In this document: in pieces, positions 53,900 to 64,000 of the stretch
Layout of the letters: the number at the start of each line of letters is the position of its first letter
How positions within the stretch are numbered: position 1 is the stretch's first letter
Origin: Artemia franciscana
Taxonomy: Eukaryota > Arthropoda > Branchiopoda > Anostraca > Artemiidae
Reading direction: 5' to 3'
DNA: 64,000 nt
Assembly: GCF_032884065.1 (NCBI RefSeq)
Contig: NC_088868.1
Coordinates: 31,929,195-31,993,194 of the forward strand
Made by a program: the position numbers and the translations under genes
Notes under the pieces: generated by a model
The model's input: only the letters and a program-made list of their open reading frames with translations
What the model was told of the DNA's origin: nothing
Database searches by the model: none

Positions 53900-54790
53900 T
53901 GGGTTTAATTTCAACAAAACAGTGAACAAAAATAAAATATAAAACTACACTTTAACTTAAAAAAAATAAAAGTACTCCGAGTATTTCGGCCCTACTTCTG
54001 GGAGCCTTTCTCAACGGAAAGAAATTAACACCGACAATTTAATACTTTTGTTTAGACATCACAAAAAAAAAAACACGACAACTAAAACACAACGAAAAAA
54101 ATGTAAACAATAAAATAAGAAAGAGCAACTCACATTATAAGACAAAACTCTCAGCACTGATGGTAATAACTTTTGAACAAAACCAAAGCAAATGTTAATA
54201 ATGAAACCATAGGTTCCTTTCCTCTGCAATAATCGGCGTGTAAATGGGAATATTATAAAACAAAACTCCCAGTACTGATGGTAATAACTCTATGACAAAA
54301 CCAAAGCAAATGTTTATAATGAAACCATGGGTTTCTTTCCTCTGAAACAATTGATATATGAATGGGAATATTATAAAAAAACTCCCAGCACTGATAGTGA
54401 TAACTTTAGAACGAAATCAAAGCAAATGTATATAATGAAACCATGGGTTCCTTTCCTCTGCAAAAATCGGTGCATAAATCCGATTCAATAATCGGGTTAT
54501 ACACCGATTGATGCCGAGGAAAGGAACCCATTGTTTCGTTATAAAAATTTACTTTGGTTTTGTTCTAAAGTTATTACCATCAGTACTGGGAGTTTCGTTT
54601 TATAATATTCCCATTTATACACCGATTGTTGCAGAGGAAAGGAACCCATGGTTTCATTATAAACATTTGCTTTGGTTTTGTTCTAAAGTTATGACCATCA
54701 TTGCAGGGTGTTTTGTTTTGTAATGTGGGTTATTCTTATTTATTTTATTGTTTATATATATTCAGAATTCCCCTGACCACAAGTGTTAAA
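53900..54790. repeat. Palindromic tandem array of ~118-bp units
   Basis: Three units in one orientation (about 54128-54470; blocks 'CCAAAGCAAATGTTTATAAT', 'GAAACCATGGGTTCCTTTCC', 'GGGAATATTATAAAACAAAA') face two to three inverted units (about 54500-54740; 'GGAAAGGAACCCATGGTTTC', 'AAACATTTGCTTTGGTTTTG'). The centre is near 54480-54500 (CCGATTCAATAATCGG). The outer left part (53970-54010) has 'GTATTTCGGCCCTACTTCTG', a block related to 26955 and 27374. Could form a very large hairpin. Confidence 0.88.
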
Positions 54791-54799
54791 ACGTCGAAA

Positions 54800-56680
54800 T
54801 TCGTCCAAGGTGCCAAAAAGACTAACAAATCTTCGTCTTTACCACTTTAAACGCTGTCTATAATTTTCATGCAGTTTCAAAAAAGAAATACAAGATAAAT
54901 ATGTCAAGGAGGTGAAGATGAATCATTCCAAAGAAAATAGCGTCTCCAGCTATCATGTTACTAAAGTCTCTTGGAAAGGAAGGTATATACGCTTTTCGTG
55001 GTAAATCTTCAAAGTAAAATAGTGTTCAGGTCGCATTTTATTGGATACCTTAGTCCAGCTGAAAATTTCAGGGTTGAATTGGGTAAATATATTTCTGTCC
55101 ATATTATTGACTTGCCAATAAAGTGAACTTACCGCTCAAAGCCTTCTCTTTACAAATATAACAATTACTTCTGTCTCAAATTTAAATTTAAGCACCTTTT
55201 GACCTAACCTAACTATAAATAATTTTGGCAATGAGAAAATATAGTATTGCTTTGTCAAAAACAAATGAGAAAGCATATCATTTTGTCAAAAACAACCTAC
55301 TTTAATAGCCTACAACCTAACTCATAGTCTACTTTAATTGAAAAATCATTGTTTTTCAAAGCTCAAATACTGCTTAAGTTCAAATTTGCAATATAGGTGA
55401 TTATTATATTCATAAAGAGCATAAAAAAGGCATCAAGTGGTATGTTCACTTTATTGGTAAGTCCATAGCCTAATATGAACAGTGATATATCTACTTCAAA
55501 TTGTTGGTTTAAGGCAACAATTCTTTATTTTTTGGCAGGTTAGTAAGAGATTTATCAAAGATTAAAAACCACATTTAAAGTGAATTGAGATGAAAATCAT
55601 GGGCTTTCTAGGATTTGGGAAGATTCTAGGGTAGACAATGGACATTTTCAAGGATAGGATATAAAATGTAAATTTTGTAAATTGGTAGAGTAGTAGCTTT
55701 GGCAAAATTTGACTTTAGCTACTTTTGGCTATTTTGGAAAGGGGTTAGGTTGGGAAAATGACACTTTCATGAATAGTTCAACAGTCTACAGTATGTCCTT
55801 GAAGGTATTTTGAAGAACCTACCTCCACTCCTTCTCCCTCTAGAGGGTTCTGGAATTTGCTACATGATAGGTCTATACCCATTAGAATTTGAACAAAACA
55901 ATATTTTACCTTAATTTTCAGTTATCAGTTTCTTTTTCTCTGGCTTTAATTCTGAAAATGCAAGTTCTGCTAATTGAAAAGAACTTCAAGCCACATCAAT
56001 ATTTTTTTTTCAAAATTTAAGAAATGTATTTGTATATCTTTTCAAAAGGAAACTTAATAAAAGAAAAAGACTAATTTTAAGATTTCTGATTTTATGCTCT
56101 TTCTCATGGTTAAAGTTACATCTGTAACAGTTCATTCACCCCCTCCCCCCTCTGCTCCCTCATGATCCCACATATAGGTATAGTCTTAGGATATATAGGA
56201 TATCTAACTAAAAAGAATATTTAGTCAATACAATTCTTGCCTTAGGATATACAGCATAGTCTGTTTTTGGCTATAATAATCAGAGTAGACTATTGTATTT
56301 CCTGCCACTGTTATTCATATTTGTTTTTATTAGTTATTTGTTTTATTTTTATCTAATGTTCAACACTTACAATCAGGCTAAATAGAATATCTTTGAGTTT
56401 ATGCACTATACCTGGCTTTACATTGGATCAAACAATAGAAACAACAATAGGCTACCCATATAGGCCATAGCCTATTTTTACAGCCAGATATAGGTTTGTC
56501 AAGGGGGATGGATGCCTTGTCTAAATAATGACTATTATGTCAAAAATGGTATCATTTTTATTATATGTTAGCTTTGTATATAGCCTAGGACTATCATTTT
56601 AAATTAAAGTAGGCTAGCCTACCTTAAATCAAAATTGCTCACAATAGGACAAAGCCTGTGTCTTCAAGCTTAAATATTGA
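54800..56680. other. Intergenic, no gene recognised
   Basis: AT-rich with short 'CCTAACCTAACTATAAATAA'-like and 'TAGGTTGGG' motifs. Two forms of a 'GTGAACTTACC' / 'ACTTTATTGGTAAG' pair at about 55124 and 55447 form a loose inverted match. No reliable protein similarity seen. Confidence 0.4.
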
Positions 56681-56689
56681 TAATTAACT

Positions 56690-57270
56690 ATCTGTGGTGT
56701 CCCAAAAGGTGCACCATGGCTTCTTGAGTCACTCCCTGTCCACTGGTGACTTGAACATGTCTTTGCTGGTAGAGGTCATTATTTTTTCATTAAGGGAGTT
56801 CCACAAGCTGACAGCTTCATTTGAGAAAAAATTTATTCTTTAGTTTAGTGTTTATAGATGTCCCAGAAATCTATGCAAGTGCTCTATTAATTAGCAAACT
56901 TTCCACTTTGTGCAAAGTTGAGACAAAAGAGGTCAAGTTGATTTTTTTTCAGTAGTCCTTTTGCTTCACATGCTACCTCGCCATCATAAATATCAGAGGC
57001 TAGGGCTAGTACAGCAAATATAGGCTACAATCAAATTGTAACATTGAGTTTCATAAACTGAGATGGATAAGCTTTTGACATCTAATTTTTGCATGTGATA
57101 GCAGCCAATTGGGTGCTCCACAACTTTTTTATTTAATATACTTGAGTAGGATTGATAATTGTGCTTTACTAGAAACATTGTTTGTCTTGTCAATAAGAAT
57201 AGCATAGCAAGTAGCTGATTTACTTCTGAAATAATGTTTTGCCACAAGGCTTTCCTTATCAGCAAAACTG
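56690..57270 (-). pseudogene. LINE ORF2 C-terminal fragment
   Basis: On the minus strand, 56860-56750 reads 'INFFSNEAVSLWNSLNEKIM' then 'TSTSKDMFKSPVDRE', the common CR1/Jockey-like 'FFSxRVVxLWNSLPEEV…FKxxLD' ending. Upstream the frame is broken, and 57265-56993 (90 codons) may be an older part. No tail identified. Confidence 0.6.
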
Positions 57271-57611
57271 TGTTGTTTTGGTACTGATGCCTACAACAGT
57301 GACCTTATTGGTACTGTAACTTGGCCTTCAGCTTTTTGTTGCCTTTAAACATTTTTTCCCTCAGTTAAAAAAAATTGCCCTGGTTTGTGGATGTTCCTGA
57401 GTCATCATGATACCTTAAATCAAGACCTTGGTGGCAAAGGAAGTAAATAACAGAAAAAAATGTATTTCACATGATCTCTATTTTCTTGAATCTTTTGAGA
57501 CCTGGACTGACATTCACTACACATCTCAAAGTATTAATACTTATTATCTTAAATTCTGCCCATGTTGGCAGAATTTCAAAGCAAACCTATTTGTCTTAAA
57601 TTTAACATTTT

Positions 57612-60600
57612 ACTAACATTATCAAACCAGTAAGCTTGTCAGTAAATTTTAATCCTAGTGAAGCTTGTTAGATTATGTAATATTTAGAAAAGAATTACAA
57701 ATCCTTGCTCAGTATTAACATAGTGAGTGACAACCCTATGATAATTATTACCAAAGTATTTTGACTGATTAATTATTTTTGCCATTTTCACCAATAATCA
57801 AGTAAAAGAGGGGAGGTTTTCTGTTGCAAGCACTGTTGTACCTGCTAAGAGTGGTGTCCCCCTTAACCTACAGGGAATAGGTAGCAGAAACCTCTGCTTA
57901 TCTTGCTCATTGGTATCTCAGCATTTTAAATTAGCCTTTCCAGTTACCTTTTGGTATAATCTCTCCTTTTGTTTTGTGATGCATTTCTCTAGAGCACTCC
58001 TGGACTATGGTTCATGGGTTATGCTTGATTACTGAAAGGCAAGCACAAACAAAAAATTCTGCTGTGAATTTCTTTACTATTGATGCAAACTTATCTGCAA
58101 AGAGACTTTCATATCTGGGGCAAGTCATCAGTCATATCAAAGGCAAAAAAAAATTATTTAGATGTGTTAAGCTCCCCATCTCAGCCCTCAAAGAGAAGAA
58201 AAATATAGCCTACTGCATTTTGTAATTAGCAATGCTGTCTCTGCTACAATGGCTACAAAAGCAAACAAGATTTCCTGTAAGCTAGATGGATTTATTGATG
58301 TCATGACCCATGTGCTGTTAAATGTAAACTCTTCAAATAACATGCAAGTTATCAATGCAGCGTCCTGTGGTGGCGCAGTGGATTTGACCTTAGCTTGGTA
58401 ATATGGGATCCAGAGATCAAATCACGCTGCAGGAATGCACTGCAGGGCCAACGCAGGGACCATAGTAGTCAAGAAGCATCGTTAATTCTTAAATAAAATA
58501 AATAAAAGTTAACAATGCAGCAACCTTTGCTGCTTACATTTGCAAAGTATAAAGCCATTGTATGCTGTAGTGCTAAAAGGTTATCAACAAGATATCTGGG
58601 ACACCCAAGACCATAAACAGTTTATTGACAGTATATGCCAAAAAGCTTTGAATGGCATTAAAGGTCTGAAGTAATTGTATAATGAATGGGAATCATTGCA
58701 TGCTCCAAATCAGCAGCTAGAAATTAGCGGAGAATGTGAAAGCCACTCAACCATCTATAAGTGCTTTTATGAGAGAGCCAGTCTTTGCAGCTGTTGTTAA
58801 ACAAGGCCTGCAGTCCTTAGAATTTTCTCGCCTTCAGCAATTAATCCCCAAAAGCACAAATATAAGCCAGTTTAGCACTTCCCACACATTTAAATTGCAG
58901 TTCCTGGTTGCAGTTCCATTAAAACACATTTTAATTGCTATCTCCCTTCCTGGTTGATGCTTTAAGTATTACAAGGTAGGTCACCTAGCATTGAATTGCC
59001 AATCAAGTGCTGTTTTTGACCAATGTGGTTCTGCCAATCATGTATCTGACCATTCAAACACATGTAGAGCTAGTATGTTCTGTATGTTTTGCAAGGCTGC
59101 TGGAGCCATAACTGTTACAGTTTGAAATGTCCAAATAATTGTCCAGCCAAGTTTCAGCCTAATCCATGTTGTCAAAGGGCACATGGTTGGCCATTGTGTT
59201 AGACTAAGGTGCTTAACTTGAAACAATAATGATGGATTAGCTCAAAAGTCTGTAGTTCATGCTGAGTTCATGTCAAAACTTGATGTGATTTGCTTACAAG
59301 AGTATGTTTTGATTCAGATAAGCTTAGTCTGTTGTATACCAGAAATAAGCTCACTTGCTATGCAACTCCTGCTAAGCAAAATAGTCCTGGGGGTAGACCA
59401 TTGGGAGGTCTTGTGACTTACTTGAATTCTCCTGTACATTTGGTGCTTTTAAATTTCTGTGCTTTCTTTCTTACTGTTAAAGCTAATAATGTGTTTATAT
59501 ATAATGTTGATCTGCCAACTGATTACCATAATTATACATCTGAATGCCTTTTTGCTCTTGCCTCTGAAAAGTTGTGTAGAAGCACTTCAAGCATTATATC
59601 TAGTAATTCTGTATGTCTGATATTTTGTAGATTTTAACTGTAACCTAACTCTTCCATCTTCCTGCTCTGGTCTGTTTGGTGAAATATTGGATAATCATTT
59701 GAATGTTGCTGATAATGGCAAAGATTCACATACGTTCACAATACCTTGTCCATATCCAACATAGACCATGTTGTTGCTTCTTCATCTTTAGATGTCTCTC
59801 AACTAAAGGTTCTTTATGACTGTTTAATATCTTATCACCTGCCCATTTTGTTTGCTGTCTCACCAAATAAAACTTCTCAGATACTTACTAATCACCAAAC
59901 AAACAAAAAACACAAATTGATTATACATACAAAATTGGGTGTCAATCAACACTGAACTGTGTTGGGATAGCGTTTTTACACTCCTTTCCAAAACTAAGGC
60001 ACTATTTGTCCTACTAATCAAGCACTCACCACTGCCCACTGAGGAAAAATCTTTTCTTCTCGATATTTCTTGAGTAGAAATATGCTACAGTTTACAACAT
60101 GCAGAATCTTGTGCTCTTCCATTGAATCATTGCCATCTAGAAATGCTAAGTACCAGGAAGATCAATGTCTTTCCCAATCATGTGATTCAGCAAAGTTTTG
60201 GCTACATCTCTCGATGTTGCAACCAACCATGGCCTGGTCCTGTTAACTCATGTCTGTTGCAACAAAGAAGAAGTTTGGATAGGGGCATCAGAATCACCAC
60301 AAGCAATTTGTAGAACAGATAGCCCAAAAAATCGAAGATAACTCTCATTTCCTTTTGGTTTTTGCTCTATCCAAGGATCCACAAAGCTTCCCTTTCCACT
60401 GCTGATGTTTCTTTATCTGATTGGTCCAGAGTTGACCTGATTTATCTCATTTATCTAGGGGTCTGGCAGAGAATTCTCTCCACCAGACCCCCAACTTGAA
60501 CACAAATATGTTGAAGAGCTTGACTAATTTTTGAATGGATCCCCTGACTCTGATTATACAAGTTTCTGTCATGTCTGTGATTGATGCTTTTATGTGTCTT

Positions 60601-61975
60601 ATGCCAAAGCTATCACAAGGTATGAATGGAATTCATGCTCTACATATAAAAAATGGTGGTTCTATGCTTCTAAAACATCTCATGTTACTACTGTAGATGG
60701 TTTTTACACAAAGTTTGGTCCTGTCACCATTTTGTGTGGGAAATCCTTCTCCAATTCCAAAAAAACTCAAATTAATGCATATCTTTCAAACCCATAACTG
60801 TATCAACCAGTTTATCTAATCTTTATGAAATACTGTTCAAAATATTGCAAGCATCCACATCAATTTGGCTTTCAACATGGCATTGGATGTGCAGATACTC
60901 CTGCAATTGTGGCAAATCCTCTGGTTGATGCTTCTTGAACAGGTAGTTAACTTGCCTAGGCAAATCACCACCTTATGCTTTGAAGGGCTTCTAAAAGAGG
61001 ATAAATCATCAGATCTCAAAGGAATATGTATGCTAAGCTATGAGTCTGACTTAAAATCCCTCTTAAGAGAAAGGAAATGGCAAGGCCATGTGGTAGAAAT
61101 TTATCAGTTAAGAAAGGAAACAGGAAAGGTGTTATTAACTCACCTTGTTTTTTCAATAATTATTTACTCAAAGCTCATGACCAGTGTCTGATGTCTTGTA
61201 TTCTGTTTTGCCTTAATATCCCCTTAGTCACTCATGCTGATAACATTTTTAACCTCAACTAAACTTAGTACAAAATTTCTGAAACTTCCCCAAAACTACA
61301 AACAGAATACTTAAAATCTGGTCTTGAATTTGATGCTGAAAAGTCTGATGTACTGCTTTTTAACTGGAAAGGCCCACTTTATAATGAGTTGATATTGTGA
61401 AAATCCATGATCTGCCTGTCTGACTGGATTGTTTATCTTGGCATTTCCATTCGAAATATAATTTTTCACACTTAACATCTCCTAACAGAACCCATCAAAC
61501 ACCAAAGATCAGCTTCATATACTTCTATAGTCTCTGCTAAGCTTCATTTCAATTGCTGCTATCTGGCAATGCTCTACAGCACTATTGCTCTCCCCCATAC
61601 CCTCTACATTGAACTGTTTTGAAATTTTTTTTGAAATTTTTTAAAAATGCTGATAAATTGAAAATCTGCTCCATTTTCTCCTAATTCACAAAATACCTTC
61701 TGAGGTACCCAATGGGGAACTGCAGTTCAAAGTTCATTAGTAGTCTTCATATAGCAGATCCAAATGTAGCTGCTGATAAAATTATAGAAAAACACAAATA
61801 AAAGACTTCAAAACATTCATGGAACCAACTCTGTCTACTCTAGTTGTACTTTCATAGTTGCATAGTGCTCTGTTCCTTCTCCTTTTTTTTCGTCATTGTC
61901 ATTTTGTCATTTTGTTACTTTTTGTCATGTTCTGTCATTTTCTTTTTGTATGAAGTGTGGTTTTCAATAAACAAT
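57612..61975 (+). mobile_element. LINE-B copy 2, degraded, carrying a SINE
   Basis: The 5' block 'ATCAAACCAGTAAGCTTGTC' with 'AATTTTAATCCTAGTGAAGC' matches the LINE-B copy 1 leader. ORF1 debris ends in zinc-knuckle-like clusters around 58965-59115 ('CFKYYKVGHLALNC', 'CGSANHVSDHSNTC'). EN debris near 59270-59640 ('KLDVICLQEYVL') is followed by an 'NIDHVVAS' block near 59755. RT debris includes 'HQFGFQHGIGCADTPAI' (about 60860) and a lost catalytic box 'THADNIFNLN' near 61230. The 3' end is near 'GTGTGGTTTTCAATAAACAA' and a short (TAA)n at 61970. Many stops; no usable ORF. Confidence 0.72.
58362..58505 (+). mobile_element. tRNA-derived SINE, family S2, with 16-bp TSD
   Basis: A 144-bp element with A-box-like 'TGGCGCAGTGGATTTGACC' and B-box-like 'AGATCAAATC', then a short body and an A-rich tail (TAAATAAAATAAATAA). 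The flanks are AAGTTATCAATGCAGC (58346-58361) and AAGTTAACAATGCAGC (58506-58521), a 16-bp duplication with one mismatch. It has a different body from the S1 SINEs and is inserted in ORF1 of LINE-B copy 2. Confidence 0.87.
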
Positions 61976-62590
61976 AATAATACATTCTGCCTATGCTGAC
62001 ATTCCATTTCTTTGTCTTTCTCTACCATCATGCTGCTTAAAAGAGCAGAACTGTCTTTCCACTTACAAAATCCTGTTATAATGAAAGCCCCGTTTCTAGC
62101 CTTTAGCCTCCACTAAAAAAATAGTAGTAAGTAAACAAAGAATCTAAGCTTCTTGAGTATGTAATCCATTTTAAAGTCTTAAAGTAAAAGTCCGCTGAAT
62201 TCCCTTTCAATAGAAGTGGAAGCTGTATATCTCTCAAGAATAGTCTGAGCTGGTTGGTTGTGATGCATCATAGAAATGTCTTAGAGTGGTTCTCAATTGC
62301 TACTGCTACTTGAACTTGTAATGGGTTGGGGAATGCAGGCTGCCCTTTCATTTCTAACTTTATTATTTATTGTTTTGCTTGTTTCTGAAAGATTGTCACA
62401 AATAAAGGAATTCATGTCCACTACCCCAACACTTTGAGCACTGACATTATTGCTAGTTTCTTGACTGAAGCTTCCTCATTTTTCTTCTGCAATTTCACTG
62501 TAAAAAGTCCAAAGTTTAAAGTCACTTATTACTTATTTTTTGATTATGGAATCAGAAGGACAACAAAGATAAAATGGCTAGCTGACAATT
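61976..62590. other. Intergenic, no gene recognised
   Basis: No frame or repeat signature that I can support. AT-rich with scattered C/T tracts. Confidence 0.4.
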
Positions 62591-63320
62591 ACTTTTAAAC
62601 TAAACAATAGTCAGAGACAACAAGAATCAATGAATGAATGAATCTATTGATAACATGTTAAATTAACAAAAAATAATGATGGAACAAAAAGAAAAAGCAA
62701 AAAGAAAAAACGGAATAAAAATCACAAAACACAGCAAAACAAAGGAGTTAACAAATAAGCCCAACATTATATACAAATACATGCTACAACAAATAAAACA
62801 AATCACATGCCTTGTAGAAGTAAATTGTGCCACTGGTGTTTAAGAGCTTTTGAATTATGATATCAACTTTGTTTCTCAACTACTACATATGGTTCTGTGA
62901 TGTTTGAATGTTTAATCAGTTCTGTATTTTGAGTCCATGGAGGAAGGCAAAGTAGGTATTTGGCAAATTTTAAGTAATCTGACTTAATTCTTTTTTATCT
63001 GTTTGAGTTTAGATTTTCCAAAAGGGTGCATAGTAAAGAATGTGGATCATTGCAGTCGTGTTATATAGAGATTGAAACTTTGCTCAATTGAGACAAAGTT
63101 ATGTTTTAATGGATAAAGCACATATGCTGCAAATAGGGTGCTGAAAATGGGATACTAGCAGCTAACGAGTATGTTTAAGAGATTACGAGATGACCCAATA
63201 GAGAGTCCCAGTAATATTATCTGCTTGCCAGTTTTGACCTCAGAAGCTTCATAGATGGATTGAAGAGGGTTGAGGCAAGCTTTTCAAGTTGAAAACATTA
63301 TTTAGCCTCTTCGGGGTTAA
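62590..63320 (-). pseudogene. LINE 3' end, 'LPPW' C-terminal type
   Basis: Minus translation around 62990-62930 gives 'YLKFAKYLLCLPPWTQNTEL', close to 'KYLLRLPPWTRNTKMVK' at 5.6 kb. The same DNA block ('CCAAGGAGGAAG' / 'CCATGGAGGAAG') is recognisable in both. Upstream on the minus strand (to 63320) the frame is broken but keeps LINE-like text. The 3' side (62590-62780) is A-rich. Confidence 0.6.
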
Positions 63321-63429
63321 AATCAAGACCTATGTTAGCCTACCTTTGACCTAATATTTCAAAAATATTGGAACTTTAGGCAGCACTATTAAAGTGAAGA
63401 GCAAAGAGGGCACAATGTATGATTTTTTT

Positions 63430-63790
63430 TTTCTGACCGAGGTACTTTGTATAGAAGGAGTTGTCATAGAAACTTTGAAAGAAGTTTGTGTGATTGGAAA
63501 TTGAAAGTTCTAGTACCCTTTTTAAGAGTCAAAAGTGATTGGTGAGCAATCAACCCTCTCCCCAGGCCCGTCATTTCCTCATACACATCATATTATAACA
63601 TTGCGATAGCCTTTTTGCTCAGCATTGTAGAAAGATCCAGCAATTACATCTCTGGGGATCCCCCCTCCATAACCCTCAGGGAAGGAGTATAACTGAAACT
63701 AGTTGCCCATTATTAACATATAAGGTTTTTATGCAAGGGGCTGCTGTATAAACTTTGGAGGGGGCTCTTTCAAATTGGAAATCATTTTAC
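63430..63790 (+). repeat. Family A repeat
   Basis: Contains 'GAAACTTTGAAAGAAGTTTG', 'CCTTTTTAAGAGTCAAAAGT', 'GCTCAGCATTGTAGAAAG', 'ATAACCCTCAGGGAAGGAGT' and 'TAAGGTTTTTATGCAAGGGG', in the same orientation as the 9 kb array. Confidence 0.75.
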
Positions 63791-63804
63791 TAGCTTCTTT
63801 TTGA

Positions 63805-64000
63805 TTGTTCTGGGTACCCGGCTGACTGACTGTATTTCTAACAATAGGCTGTACAAAAAAATTTGGTTCAATCCTACTTTCTAGGGCTGTGATGAAAGAA
63901 AGGTTGAGATGGCTAGGCGACGTTCTGCGGATGAAAGATGACAGATTGCCGAAAATTGTCCTTTTTGGCCTACCGTCTGGGGCTACACGTAAAGCATGTC
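63805..64000 (+). pseudogene. LINE C-terminal fragment, continues past the window
   Basis: Matches 15425-15600 block by block ('GTTCTGGGTACC', 'CTGACTG' / 'TTGACTG', 'TTTCTAGGGCT', 'GGTTGAGATGGCTA', 'GATTGCCGAAAATTGTCC'). It encodes a broken 'VLGTRLTDCISNNRLYKK' and the basic 'RLRWLGDVLRMKDDRLPK' type block. Truncated by the window edge. Confidence 0.75.

Overview
This is a repeat-rich, AT-rich piece of an animal nuclear genome, most likely an invertebrate and possibly an arthropod or crustacean (low confidence on taxon). It has introns with GT/AG borders, several clades of non-LTR retrotransposons, tRNA-derived SINEs, a hAT transposon with 8-bp target duplications, foldback elements, and long (TA)n and poly-T tracts. 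No prokaryotic features were seen.

The only host gene recognised with confidence is PNKP (polynucleotide kinase 3'-phosphatase, a DNA-repair end-processing enzyme), on the minus strand. Four exons join in frame: 37985-38205 (N-terminal half of the FHA domain), 26227-26750 (rest of FHA plus linker), 22995-23312 (phosphatase with DxDGT, TNQ and YRKP motifs) and 16152-16320 (GDAAGRP motif). Together they give about 410 codons with every visible phosphatase motif intact. The first exon(s) and all kinase-domain exons were not found. The kinase exons must lie left of position 1, in an unrecognised part of 1-16150, or be lost.

The most striking feature is that exon-intron borders of this gene have repeatedly been copied into tandem arrays. 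The donor border of the linker exon is repeated in about six ~240-bp units (24780-26226). The last ~80 bp of the main phosphatase exon plus ~80 bp of intron is repeated about 14 times (17485-22980), partly in a three-unit higher-order pattern. The GDAAGRP exon with its acceptor is present in two extra, decayed copies (16344-16647).

Layout. 1-796: 226-bp tandem repeat. 797-2115: AT-rich, mostly unassigned. 2115-4318: two LINE fragments. 4319-13000: arrays of several repeat families (about 290 bp, 123 bp, family A, family T) with LINE fragments. 13000-15770: degenerate repeats, a SINE and a LINE tail. 16152-38205: the PNKP exons and their introns, including a 4.5-kb hAT element (27499-32036) that itself carries a SINE. 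34690-37190: a decayed LINE in the first visible intron. 38416-41413: another LINE. 41455-49560: inverted family A/T modules, with LINE-A split by a nearly complete LINE-B. 49590-52510: a foldback element split by a LINE that is split in turn by a 1.6-kb element. 52900-53760: a CpG-richer unique patch with two weak exon candidates. 53900-54790: palindromic tandem array. 54800-57600: mostly unassigned, with one LINE tail. 57612-61975: second LINE-B copy carrying a SINE. 62590-64000: LINE tails and family A.

All recognised reverse transcriptase genes carry stops, frameshifts or damaged active-site boxes, so no active autonomous element is apparent. Copy numbers, periods and most boundaries were read by eye and are approximate.
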